From Cucumis sativus (taxonomy: Eukaryota; Streptophyta; Magnoliopsida; Cucurbitales; Cucurbitaceae): a stretch of DNA of 64,000 bases. Numbering within the stretch: the first letter of the stretch is position 1; every line of letters starts with the position of its first letter. A model generated the notes under the pieces. The model was not told where the DNA came from and made no database searches. It saw only the letters and a list, made by a program, of their open reading frames with translations. Below are positions 1 through 10,658 of this stretch, piece after piece. Where the stretch lies: the NCBI RefSeq assembly GCF_000004075.3, contig NC_026658.2:5766001-5830000 (forward strand), read 5' to 3'. The position numbers and the translations under genes were made by a program.

Positions 1-1960
1 ATCAGTCATCATTGCCTTTTGTGTCAATTTCAGATGCATGAATGAAACTCTCCTTTTCTTTCTATGTTTTTCTTATATTCCATTATTATAACAATCAAAT
101 ACAATATAATAACTTTTAAACTCCATGCAATAAATTTTTTGGACCAAATCAAAACGTTTTAGAGCTTTAATGACACACTTTATACCAAAGTTTGACATGA
201 GTCTAACCATTCATTGTTTAAAGACAAATAGGATGCAAATATGATATCTATCATATTCATATTTGATTTCTATCTGATTATCAATTTAATTGTCGTATGA
301 TTGCTATAATATCATGTCAATATGATAGATTACGTGATATCCAATAACTAACTATAAATTATATACCCAATAAATTATACACGCAGTTTTAATATATTGT
401 TAAGTGATGTCCAAATAAGTTGTGCATATAGTGACTCGTAAACTTGTAATTAATAACTAAAGTATAAGATATCAATTATATACAATATTGTTTAATATGT
501 TATCAATAAATAAGAGGTAAATTGCTTGGGGAAAAAGCAACTTAATAGTTCATCTTCAACATCAACTTCATTTGTTAATATGCCTCATCAATAATTCAAT
601 ATTGTAAAATTAATAAAAAGAAAGTAATCAAATGGCAATCAAAAGTCTAATAAATTGACAAAAAAATATAAAGTAATCATATGAAAATCATATAACAGTC
701 ATATTATAATCAGACAACAAATGTAACGTTATTAGAGAGCCATCGATATTATTTGCAATTGGATAATGATCAATATTAAATAAAATAACCATATGTGATA
801 GTACAATCAGTATAAGATACAAATCAAATAGCAAGCTATATATAATTTATCATTCTTGCAATGTTAGATTATATCTCAATTTTCATTTTATATCTTGGGA
901 TAAGTGAGAGTGATTCCTTACACTTTACTTTAAAACTTGAAACATATACATTATCTTGTCAATACGAGCTTAACTCAATACCTTCAGTTGTTTAATTTGC
1001 CTGAAACCTTTCTAAAGAGAAAAAAAACATATATTATTTCAAACATTCATATAGAATCGAAATTTGAATATGTGTAAATTAATGCGACCAAATTTGTTAT
1101 TAATCTATAATTAATTTGTTAACAAAATAAAATAAAGAAAACGAAAAAAAAGTGGAAAGGAAAGAAAAAGACAAATTTAGGACGTGTCTTCCACGAAAGG
1201 CCTTGATAATGTAAACTTCAAATTTTGTAAAGTAGCTTTCATTTTAAAATATTTAGACCGATTTGGCCCTACGTTTTTCCCATAGGGTAGAGGAAATAAT
1301 TAAATTTGGCTGTCAATAAATATGGGTATTTTGGGGAACTTATAATTAATGTGAAAAATCTCATTTCCAAACAACATTTGTTTCTATATGAACGTTAGGA
1401 CGTGAGTATTTTGCATCATTGGCCGACGTGTCAGCCACGTGTCCAAGCTCTAGTTTCAAGATTAATAATATACACTTGTATTATTCTCAACAAAATATAT
1501 ACTCATTTTTATTTTAATCCCTGTTCGTTTGAACAATTTTACTTATTTTCTTTTATTGATGTTAGTAATTTTTATTTATTTTATTAAAACTTTAGCATGA
1601 AGAAAGAAAGAAAAATCTTAGAGAGAGAAAATATAGATAGTAAATAAAAAAGACTTAACAATTTCCACTAATTGTGCATACCAAAGCATCTTCCACAACC
1701 AAATTCAGTCTAAAGAAAGCCAACAGTTGTTTATTAGATTTTCAAAAGCTGCATGGATGATACTTGAAATTAAAATATATATGTGTGTGTGTGTATATAT
1801 ATATAGAAGAAGCAATTTAAGAATGAAAGAGAAAATAGCAAAGCAATGCAGTTAAAAGACTAAAAATAAGACGTGTGAATGAAATGGTTCTCTAAATACC
1901 AATTGTTCCACATATAAAAACAAAAAAGGCGAAAAACAAATAGTCCAAAGTGTTACAAAT
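1..1960. other. AT-rich intergenic DNA, no gene seen
   Basis: There is no long reading frame and no exon-like run in any frame; the 61-codon frame at 1402-1587 has no family resemblance. The stretch is AT-rich with a short TG/TA microsatellite near 1780-1805. It lies downstream of the Sec61 alpha gene and may include the upstream region of a gene beyond the left edge, because two ACGTG-core motifs sit at 1425-1444. Confidence 0.6.
1425..1444. promoter_or_regulatory. Paired ABRE/G-box-like motifs
   Basis: GACGTGTC (1425-1432) and CCACGTGTCC (1435-1444) lie two bases apart. ACGTG-core pairs are the classic binding arrangement for bZIP factors of the ABF/GBF type. Further single ACGTG cores occur near 1180 and 1868. 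No gene inside the window has its promoter here, so any target would lie off the left edge. Function is inferred from motif identity alone. Confidence 0.4.
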
Positions 1961-2390
1961 TGAAAAATTGGAACTTCAAAAGCCTATAATCACAGTGGTT
2001 TGCTTTCCTAATCTAACTAACAATCCACATCCTTTCAGCTACCACACCTTCAGAGTTCATACGATAACCTAGATAACCTACAAACCCAACTCGTTCTTTT
2101 TTCCTGTTAAATCTACGACTGTATTTATTGTTGTTGCTGCAAAAAAACAAATGAACATGGAACTATGGAAGTAGAAGTACATGAGAGAAAGACGTGGAGA
2201 TTCAGAGTCTCAAGGATGTGATATTATCTGTGCTCTTACAGTGAACCAAAAGCTAGGAGTTTTCCTGGTTCTTCGACTTCAGATCTTAAGGTTTGTTAAG
2301 ATTAAGAGAGTTGTGACAATCCCTAGGCACCAAAATTGACAGGGAGCTCTTTGGCACCACCAAAGTATAACTTAAACCAGATTAAAAAGT
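1961..2390 (-). other. Probable 3' UTR of SEC61A
   Basis: These 430 bases follow the stop codon of the Sec61 alpha gene in the direction of transcription and hold no competing frame. Base composition is less extreme than in the flanking intergenic DNA. The end of the transcript cannot be fixed from sequence alone. Confidence 0.4.
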
Positions 2391-4922
2391 TTAGAAACCA
2401 AACAGACCCAGTTCACTGACTTTCTCCTTCTCGAAGGTCTCGAAGTACTGATAAATAATTGTCACTGCAAGCAAAATTCCCGTTCCAGAACCGATTGCAC
2501 CCATGAAATCAGCCAACACGGTCAGTGCACCAATACACATTCCTCCAAATGCTGCCGCTGTGGGTATGTAACGGTTCAACTCTTTCTGTAAGTTAGATTC
2601 ACGGTGTCCAGGCATGACCATTTGTTGTTCCTGCAGATCAAATCATTGGTAAATCAGGAATCACTCTAACTCCCTTCAATTCTTAAACTACACAACAGTG
2701 GGCAGACTTTTTATTTCAACACTTCATTTTGTGAAATAAATTTGACATAGGCCTGAAGGGTGAATTTGTGAAAAGAAGCACACGGGATCAAAATCATACC
2801 TTCAGCTGCTTGGCTACATCTCTGGCGGAGGAACCAGAAACTTCAATCCAAGTTTTAGAGAAGAGTGCACATGCTGATAGCATGAAGACGAGATAAAACA
2901 AGGCATGGAAGGGATTGGCTGCCATATCAGCTAAGCTGCAAGAAGAAACGTCACATGTTACATAGAGAGGGAGAGAGCATCACATGTTACATAGAGAGGG
3001 AGAGAGAACATATGTGGTAGGCAATATAGTGTACATGAGAGGGAGATTACAACAGGAACAGAGGATATTACCTTGATGGTGGGGTAATGTAATAAGCAAG
3101 GCCACCAACAGGGATGGTTTGGCCGTTTGAATACTCGGATTCCTTCCATATACCCAGAAGATTCACCAGGAAGTTCCCACTGTACTTTCTGTACAACAAC
3201 TGCAAATACAATTCCATGCAATCAGTTGGGGGGAGGCATTCGAAAAGTGTATATCATTTGTGCATCAATGGAGATCAATCAATTTACCTGAGAGATGAAA
3301 TAAAGGTTGGACACAAGAGCAGAGTGAAGAATGATAGGCATGTTGGAGGTGTAGAAAAGCTTAATTGGGTAAGAACCCTGTTGTCCACGGGAGTTCTTTG
3401 ACCTCACAGGCAGAACCACCCGGAATCCTTGGAAGTAGACAACAATTAAGAAGATCAAAACTGTAGCTAGCAGATTTGTCACGTTCGGGAGATTCTGTCG
3501 ATAGAATGCTTCCCGCAATGCACGAACCTTGTCCGTTCGAGTAATCAGCAGGTGGAACAAAGCAATGACAGCTCCTTCAAATTCAGCTCCTCTTCCACTG
3601 TTAATGGTGGTCGGACTAAATGCTTTCCAAATAATGTTCTCACTGCAGAATCCGGACAATTTTGAGAAGTTCGTTAATGACAGCAACGAGAAAATATATC
3701 AACATCTAAGTTCAATGAGAAAGCATGACAGAAAGGTAGGAGAACAAGAACTTACCACATGTTTGTTGCTATGAAGAGGGAAATTCCAGATCCTAAACCA
3801 TATCCCTTCTGGAGAAGCTCATCCAAGCATATGACAACAATACCAGCAAAGCACAGCTGAACAATTATAAGAATAGCATTTCCCACACCAAGTTGGCTAA
3901 CGCTACCATACATTCCTGAAAGAACATAAGCAACTGCTTCACCGACGGCTATGAGGATGCCCAGCAATTTCTGTGCACCGTTTCTGACATTGGAAAATAA
4001 TTGGGGACAGATATATAGAAGTTAAATTAGAATGCAAAGGTGACTATAGATCAGAAAAGGAATCAAACTAGCAATATGGTAATCCAAACAATAAGGAAAC
4101 ATTACCATAAAGAATCAATGCATTGACAATCAACTAGAATAACAGTAACTTTATGAAAAATGAAATGCTACAAATGTCATCATTGTAAGTAAATTATATC
4201 AGACGTCATCGCACTTGATCAACAAGAAAAGCAGTCACAGTAATTCAAGCCATCATTGTTCAACAATACGCATAAATAACTTAGAAAAAATAAACTATAG
4301 CATGCATGATCCTACAGCTTTGTAACAATTATTTCTTCAAACAAAATGTTTCATAAAGGCTATGATTCTAAAAGCATTTATAAAAGATAAATTAACAAAT
4401 ATCAGCAAACGAAAAATTTGAAATGAATACAACAGGAGAACGCATGGTCAACACAAGTTATAAAATTACCTACCCATTATCAAACAATATCTCCGTCTAT
4501 GAACCTCAACAATCAGCAAGCATGGTAAATCAACAAACAAATATGCGTGTGTGTCTGTATGGATATATAAGAACTTACAAGAGAGCACGGTCCTCCCGCA
4601 CATTGTTGTCGACCTCAATTATCTTGGATCCAACGAGGAGTTGCATCACCATCCCAGATGTTACGATGGGGGTGATCCCAAGCTCCATGACAGTACCACG
4701 ATTGGAAGCTAGGATAACACGCATCCAATAAAACGGATCTGCGCCCGTGGTGGAGTGAATCCCATACAGAGGAAGCTGGCTGCATACCAAGAAGATGAAG
4801 AGTGCGATGACAGTATAAATGACCTTCTCTCTGAATGGAATTTTCCGATCGGCACTCTGCACCTCAGGAAGAAACGAAAGGAACGGCCTGACCAGATGAA
4901 GGACTCTAAACCCACCTCCCAT
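2391..4922 (-). CDS. SEC61A: Protein transport protein Sec61 subunit alpha
   Basis: This is the pore-forming subunit of the ER translocon (SecY/Sec61 alpha family), which conducts nascent secretory and membrane proteins into or across the ER membrane. Six coding exons, in transcript order: 4922-4579, 3983-3756, 3642-3288, 3199-3072, 2935-2800, 2630-2391. All junctions are GT..AG and phases agree, giving 1431 nt and 476 residues, the usual plant length. The N-terminus begins [15 protein letters not shown]; the plug-region motif [16 protein letters not shown] and the cytosolic-loop stretch [19 protein letters not shown] are present, and the C-terminus ends [14 protein letters not shown]. About ten membrane segments are expected from the family. 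The start is the first in-frame ATG and matches the conserved N-terminus. The gene looks intact and functional. A 29-bp tandem duplication sits in intron 4. Confidence 0.97.
2951..3006. repeat. 29-bp tandem duplication in SEC61A intron 4
   Basis: A 27-bp identical block (starting TCACATGTTACATAGAGAGG) occurs at 2951-2977 and again at 2980-3006, a period of 29 bp. It lies between exon 4 (ending at 3072) and exon 5 (starting at 2935) and does not touch the splice sites. Confidence 0.9.
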
Positions 4923-5632
4923 CTTGCTTCAACCAACTTATTATCAACAAAAGGAAAAGAAAAAAGAGTCAATAATCGAACATTACATTCAACAGATCTA
5001 GACAATTTCAGATCTCTACCGATTCGTAGAACAAAAATTGACAAAGAAAATCCCAATCGCGGATATATGCAATAAAAATCATGGAACATGCAAAAAACAA
5101 TAGAGATCTGGAGATTGGAAGCTGTGGATGTTTGTTAATGAAAATTAATTTGTTGAGACTATCTGGTAGAATCATCAAACAGAATAATTGGTTTCAACTT
5201 CAGCAAAATTTTAATTATCAAACAAAATAACAAAAATAATAAACAAAAGAAAAAAGTTAGGAGCTCCAAATGATCTCAAAAGACAACACAATTACGTCAA
5301 ATAAAAACAAATTAGAATTTATTTTCAACGATCCCATTAAGACATTTTCACAAACACCTTGTAATCAAATCCATTTGACCAGCATCTCCCGCCATCTCCA
5401 ATCTTTCCCCAACACCCCACAAAGAGAAACCCAACCATTCATTACAAAAAATCAAACAAGTCAAACCAATTGATCGCTCACACTTAGTTTAACAAAATTG
5501 ATTAACAAAACGGAACATGAAGTAATTGAGGTGGAGCCGTGAGGTGAGAGTCAGAGAGATTTTGTTAAAAAATGTAAAATAAAAAATAAATAAAAAAACA
5601 CCAGATAAACAAAATTTGAACAAAGATCTAAC

Positions 5633-5865
5633 CAAGAATCCAAAACCCGAACAAAGGGTTTGTGTTGCGTCGCTGTACGGATCCGAAGGCGGTGGAAACG
5701 GTGCTGGACGCCGGCTGTAGGAGGAGCCGTGAAGTGAAAGTCAGAGAGGTGAGACGGAGGTTGGAAGGGTGGCGGGTCAAGGATGGAGGGACGTGAAAGT
5801 GAGTTGAGAGAAATGAGATCTGAGATGGATCGTGAGTCTTTAGAGCGATGGAGGTGGGTAGCATG
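5633..5865 (-). other. Probable non-coding leader exon of SEC61A
   Basis: Just upstream of the Sec61 alpha start codon the minus strand reads AAG directly before ATG, a possible intron acceptor. A donor-like TTG|GTTAGA lies at 5633/5632. The block from about 5865 to 5633 is far more GC-rich than its flanks and pyrimidine-rich on the minus strand, as plant leader exons often are. A short upstream frame opens at 5864. A leader intron of about 0.7 kb (5632-4923) is therefore likely but inferred. A near-identical 26-bp block occurs at 5533-5558 and 5723-5748. Confidence 0.4.
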
Positions 5866-5870
5866 AAACG

Positions 5871-8235
5871 AAAAACATATAATGATTTTTAAAGTAAACC
5901 GGTTTGGTCCGATTTTATTACTTATTTTTAGTTAAACCGAACCAAATCCAACCGTATGAACTCGATTTGATTTGAAAAACCATACGATTTTTGCGGTTTC
6001 GATGAACACAGCAGCCAAGGCAAGAAGGATTTGTTCCAACACATATATATACATTAATATATATAGAAACGTATAAAATTGTTTTCAAAATTTATAAACA
6101 TCTTTCCCATAAATTTATAATTATAAAAGTTTAAAATCTAAATAAAATACAAATTATAAGACATTTAAAAGTTATACAAAAAGAAAGCAATTATATGTTG
6201 AAAATTTATTATTTGATTATTTTGTGTCAAAAGAATTGATAGGACATAAAAAGCAAGAACACCATAGCATTTTAAAATAGAGACACGTAAGAAGTTGAGA
6301 ATAAAATACAAATTTTTGTTTGGAAGTGGTAAAAGGATCAAAGATGAGACAAAAACGATGAATTCGAAGAAGCAACCCTAAACTTGAAGTTTTACTTCAT
6401 AATTCTTAAGTTTAATCTTAAATTAAAATAATTGCTCACTATAATTTTGTTTAATATCATTTTAGTTTATTTAATTTTAAAACTTTTTATTTGTTTTTAT
6501 AGTTCTAGAGGTCTCAGTTTTGATTTTTTTTTGTTAACAGAAAATTTTTGGATTTTGATTTTTGAAAAGGATCATTTTAATGGAATAAATTCATTTGCTA
6601 TTTCTATTTCAAAACATACCTTTTGAGATTTTCGAATTCTCAATAACTATATTTGAAATTTATCATATTAATCTTCAAGTTATAATATATTTAAAATGTC
6701 TTTAACATCTCTTACCAATATAATCTTTTAATAATTATATGATAATTTAAAGAGAAATTGCATAAGATAGCATTTCGAGAATATGATATAACAATTGTAG
6801 CATGTTGTTTTAAAATTTTATTAATATGACAAAATTTTCACTTCTCCGTCTTAAATTTGTTATTATTCCTAAACCACATTTCAATAACTTATTTATCTTT
6901 CTCTTTTTTAATATTATTTATTTATTTTTCCACTTTTTAAGGTCTTAATTATTTATTTATTCTTTTTGTCTTAATCTTAATTTTAAAATATCAATAATAA
7001 AATATTTGCAATATGAAATATAATATAATTGTTGTTATTCAGAGCAATTTAACTTCATTTGTGATTTTTTTTTTACTCTATTCGATGTGTATTTTAAGTT
7101 GAATCTGATTCCAAATGATTTTACTTTATTTTTTTACATTAAATTCTTTGTTTTACTTTGTCTGAGTTTCGTATATGTGATTTTTGTTTTTTCAAATTTT
7201 ATACAATTTATTAGAGTATTATTAAATATATTAATGATGTAACTCAGTGTATCGTTATCAAGTATGTTAATAACATATTGTTAAAGCATATCGATAAAAT
7301 GAATCATTATCAAGTTTACAAGTGTATAAGTAGGACTTCAAACATATCAAGTGCATTTAATCAATCAATTGTGTAAGTGAAGAATATTAAATATATATGC
7401 AGTGTATCAGGTATATCAAACATATATCAGTAATGTTTCAGGTGTGTATCAAAAGGTATTGAGTGTATCAAAGAATATCAGGTGCATCAAGTGTATCAAT
7501 CAAATGTATCAGGTGTATCGAGAAGCATTAAGTGTATCAAGGGATGTATTAGGTGTATCAAATGCATATTAGTAACGATGACATTTTTGACATTTTACCT
7601 TTTGATGTGTGGGTTGAACTTCGCTTTTGTCATTTTCGCAAATAATAAAGTGTGTGTGCTATGGACTTAATTATTATAACTTATTTTGTCATTTTTGCAA
7701 GTGGCCCTAACTTAAATTGCAAAAATATTTGTAAGAAGAGGAACAATTTTTTAATTTAAAATAACAACAATAAAATTGTTATAAATGTTATAAAATAGAG
7801 AACACAAAATAACATAAAGAGAAGAGCAGAGAAGAGATGGAGTAGAGAAAACAACTTAACTCGATTGCGGTGTGTTTATAAATGATTTCTACCCTTCTAT
7901 TTATAGGGTTGTGAGAAATAATGGTTACAAAACCAAACATAAAGATGGGACAAAAAAGTTACTAAAGATTGATGGTGTGGACGAATTTGTAACCTGATGA
8001 GTTCATGGACATCTAATACTATAGAATTTCGATATACATGGCGAAAAACATATATAAATTTTACCCTAATTGATAGGATTAACCTGCAAATTAAAAGTTT
8101 TAAACCCTAAATTAATTAGAAAAAGAGTTTTTTTTAGGAAACTTACGTTCGAAGCTTCGATTGTTGCATGAACTACCACTAGGGTTGATCTAACCAGGTT
8201 GTAGGACCCCATAAGTGAGAAAAATGAGATAAAAG
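5871..8235. other. Intergenic AT-rich DNA
   Basis: No exon-like sequence was seen on either strand. The stretch holds AT-rich transposon-like debris and a degenerate GTATCA-rich array (7240-7600, listed separately). Short open frames at 6432-6626 and 7482-7670 have AT-driven composition and no recognisable family. Confidence 0.5.
7240..7600 (+). repeat. Degenerate GTGTATCA-type short tandem array
   Basis: The motif GTGTATCA and close variants (AGGTGTATC, CAGTGTATCAGG, AAGTGTATCAAG) recur many times over roughly 350 bp at irregular spacing. This suggests a decayed minisatellite or the subterminal repeat array of a DNA transposon. No coding signal overlaps it apart from a short low-complexity frame. 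Confidence 0.6.
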
Positions 8236-9060
8236 TGTAACGTCCCAAAAATAAAGTAATTTTAAAATTAGTTAAATTATTAATGATAATTATTTTGGGG
8301 TGAACTTTGTTTGTTTTTTTTTTTTTTTTTGAGGATTACTATCTTGTGAAGATTGAGATTAATTAAATATTTATGAAAAGAATGTTTAATTAATTATTGG
8401 AATTAGAAATTTTTTATATTGTTATAAATTGATAAAGATTGATTGATATTTGGTAATTTAGTTTGGTAAAATCATGGAGTAATTACGAATAATTATATTA
8501 TTGGAAGATAAGAATAATTATATTATTTGAGATAATAATAATAATTATATTAAAGGTAATATAATTTTTAAGTTGATATATTGTAATTTCATGGAAAGAT
8601 ATTTTTGGTAAGTTGAATGAGATGATTTGATTGGATAATTAATTAGGAGAGAAAAAGAGTTGATTGGGTTATTTGAAAAAGAAATATATTTATTATCATT
8701 GTTATTTTATTTTAGAAGGATATTGAAATGTGTGCACTTCATCTTCATCTTCTTTCCCATTCCTTCAGACAAACCTAGTCGTCGCTCCTCTTCACCTTCC
8801 TACCGTCGTCGACGACTGCCACTGCTCAGTCTACACTCATATGAAGTTGTCCACTTCACGTCAAAGGTTGAGCGGTTTCGAAGCTTCCTCTCCATGATTG
8901 TTATGTATGACAAAGACATGTATCACTAAGATGTTATGATCGCGATACATTATGATTGAAGCATGTTATAATTAGATATGTTATGATTGAATTATGATTA
9001 ACTGAGTTATGATATTTATGTTATGATATATATATGTGTGAAGTCATTATTGTATTTTCA
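8236..9060 (+). mobile_element. Possible LTR or LTR fragment
   Basis: The segment starts with TGTAACGTCCCAAAA, a beginning I associate with plant Ty3/gypsy LTRs, and continues through an AT-rich stretch into a GC-richer segment near 8760-8890. No matching second LTR, primer-binding site or flanking duplication was found, so the call rests on terminal style alone. Confidence 0.25.
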
Positions 9061-9319
9061 TAAATTCCAATTTTGTTCTTGTTGGTTTTGACTTTTGCAT
9101 TGAATATATGTGCATCTTCTTTATATTATTACTTCTCCTTTTTTTATAATTTCACGTTTTGTTCTCGATTTCTTCATCTTATCTTCCATAATTTCTTCCT
9201 TCTTTGTCATCTCTCATCTTCGACGTCATCTCTTTATTCTTTTTTCTGTGTCCACTATTACAAATTTGGTTTTTCTTGACGCACGCAAATTTGGATTTCT
9301 TGATCATGACCTACCATAA

Positions 9320-9610
9320 AGAAAAAAAAATTATACAATATTTATCTTGAAGATCATGTACATCAAGAAAAGTTTCTTTATTTTGTTGAAGAAATATGAA
9401 AAAACATTTTTAAAAAATGTGTATTTTTTATTTCCTTGATGGACAAAATTCCCTTAATTTTGTTGATAATCCACAAATGTCAAGAAAACTATTTCTCGGA
9501 CAACATACATCAAGAATAATATATTAGTTAACTGACAATATCATCAAGCTAGTTAGGTTTTCTTGATGGATGAGACCCAACAAGAGATGAATTTTCTTGA
9601 TTTGCATTGG
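9320..9610. repeat. Cluster of TCTTGATG / CATCAAGA motifs
   Basis: The octamer TCTTGATG and its complement CATCAAGA, with one-base variants, recur about eight times in both orientations over 290 bp. This arrangement resembles subterminal repeats of CACTA or other DNA transposons, where the transposase binds. No terminal inverted repeat could be delimited. Confidence 0.4.
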
Positions 9611-9619
9611 CCATCATCG

Positions 9620-9880
9620 AAAAAAATTAATATAACAATTAGATTCAAAATATTTGTAGATATAACAATATTTTTTTAAAAAAATTGCAAATATAGCAAA
9701 ATCTATCAATATTTATCACTAATAGATCGTGTTGAAATTAATGATCTATTACTAATAGAACATAATAAGTCTATATTGGTAGATCATAGTAGTCTATCAC
9801 TGATATAATTTCCAATTTTTTTAAAAAAATATTACTACATACTTAACTATTATGGTTAAAAATGTTAAATGTTACAATAA
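9620..9880. mobile_element. MITE-like palindromic repeat, copy 1
   Basis: The two halves are imperfect inverted copies. AAATATAGCAAAATCTATCA near the left is mirrored by TCTATCACTGATA and a T/A-rich tail at the right, with TCTATCA/TGATAGA cores between. Related blocks occur at 25225-25385 and 25500-25725, so this is a dispersed family. I infer a non-autonomous DNA element with no coding capacity. Confidence 0.45.
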
Positions 9881-9989
9881 CCTTAACTTTTATTAGGTAA
9901 TCACCCTTCATAACAAGTTTAAAGATAATAATGAGGTGTACCATTGGAGTGCCTCTAATCTTACTCATTTATGATATTTAATGTGTTTG

Positions 9990-10300
9990 AACATTTATAT
10001 TTGTAGGATTTTGTGTAATACAAGCATTACGAACCATCATGGGTCATTGGAGAATAATTTGGAGCAAATATAAGCTAAAAGAGGCATTGGAGCCTTCAAA
10101 AGGAAGAGAAAATGGCACAATTGAGGTAAAAGCGAAGTGGTACCCCACGGCGCTAGGACTTGGGGCTCTTTACATAACGCTGAATCAACTCCAATTCTTT
10201 TTTGTTTTCTTGGAAAATTTGAAAATAATTACTTCAATGTTTGGTTGGAGACGATATTTTTTTTATGGGTTTGAAAACTGAAAATCACAACATTTTAATG
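9990..10300 (+). other. Short open frame of unknown nature downstream of VTE6
   Basis: An 80-codon frame (10039-10281) is open on the plus strand and has mixed composition for its first 50 codons. I do not recognise the product, no splice structure could be built around it, and the second half turns AT-rich. It may be part of a retrotransposon leader region. I do not claim a gene here. Confidence 0.2.
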
Positions 10301-10658
10301 AACATAAATAGATTTAATAAGTATTTTGTTATTATATCTATAGAAAACATGGATATAACTAGCTACAAAGTAATTTTAGAGGTTAAAATTTATTTGAGAA
10401 TCTACAGTCCCCATCTTAAAAGCAACAAATTGCCCTATAACTGCACTTCGCCCACTGCTGCAATATCCCAGTGGCCATTCTTAAAGAAAAAATTGAGTCG
10501 AAGCAATTTCTCGTGATGATTCCGAGGGTAGGAAGATTGGTGTTCTCATCCATCTGTTGCAGTTTTCATTTACTTTCTCTGTCAATGCAAGGAATAAATA
10601 TAAGAGCTCATCAACTGAACCCTTGAAGGTGAGACAATTCCATCCGTTTATGAATGTG

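Noticed and set aside
7240-7600. A CRISPR-like array
   Set aside because: Repeat units are short, variable and irregularly spaced, and the genome is a plant's. There is no repeat-spacer structure and no cas gene.
10039-10516. Plus-strand frames of 80 and 91 codons near VTE6
   Set aside because: No recognisable domain or splice structure, and AT-driven composition in the second half. Kept only as an unknown stretch.
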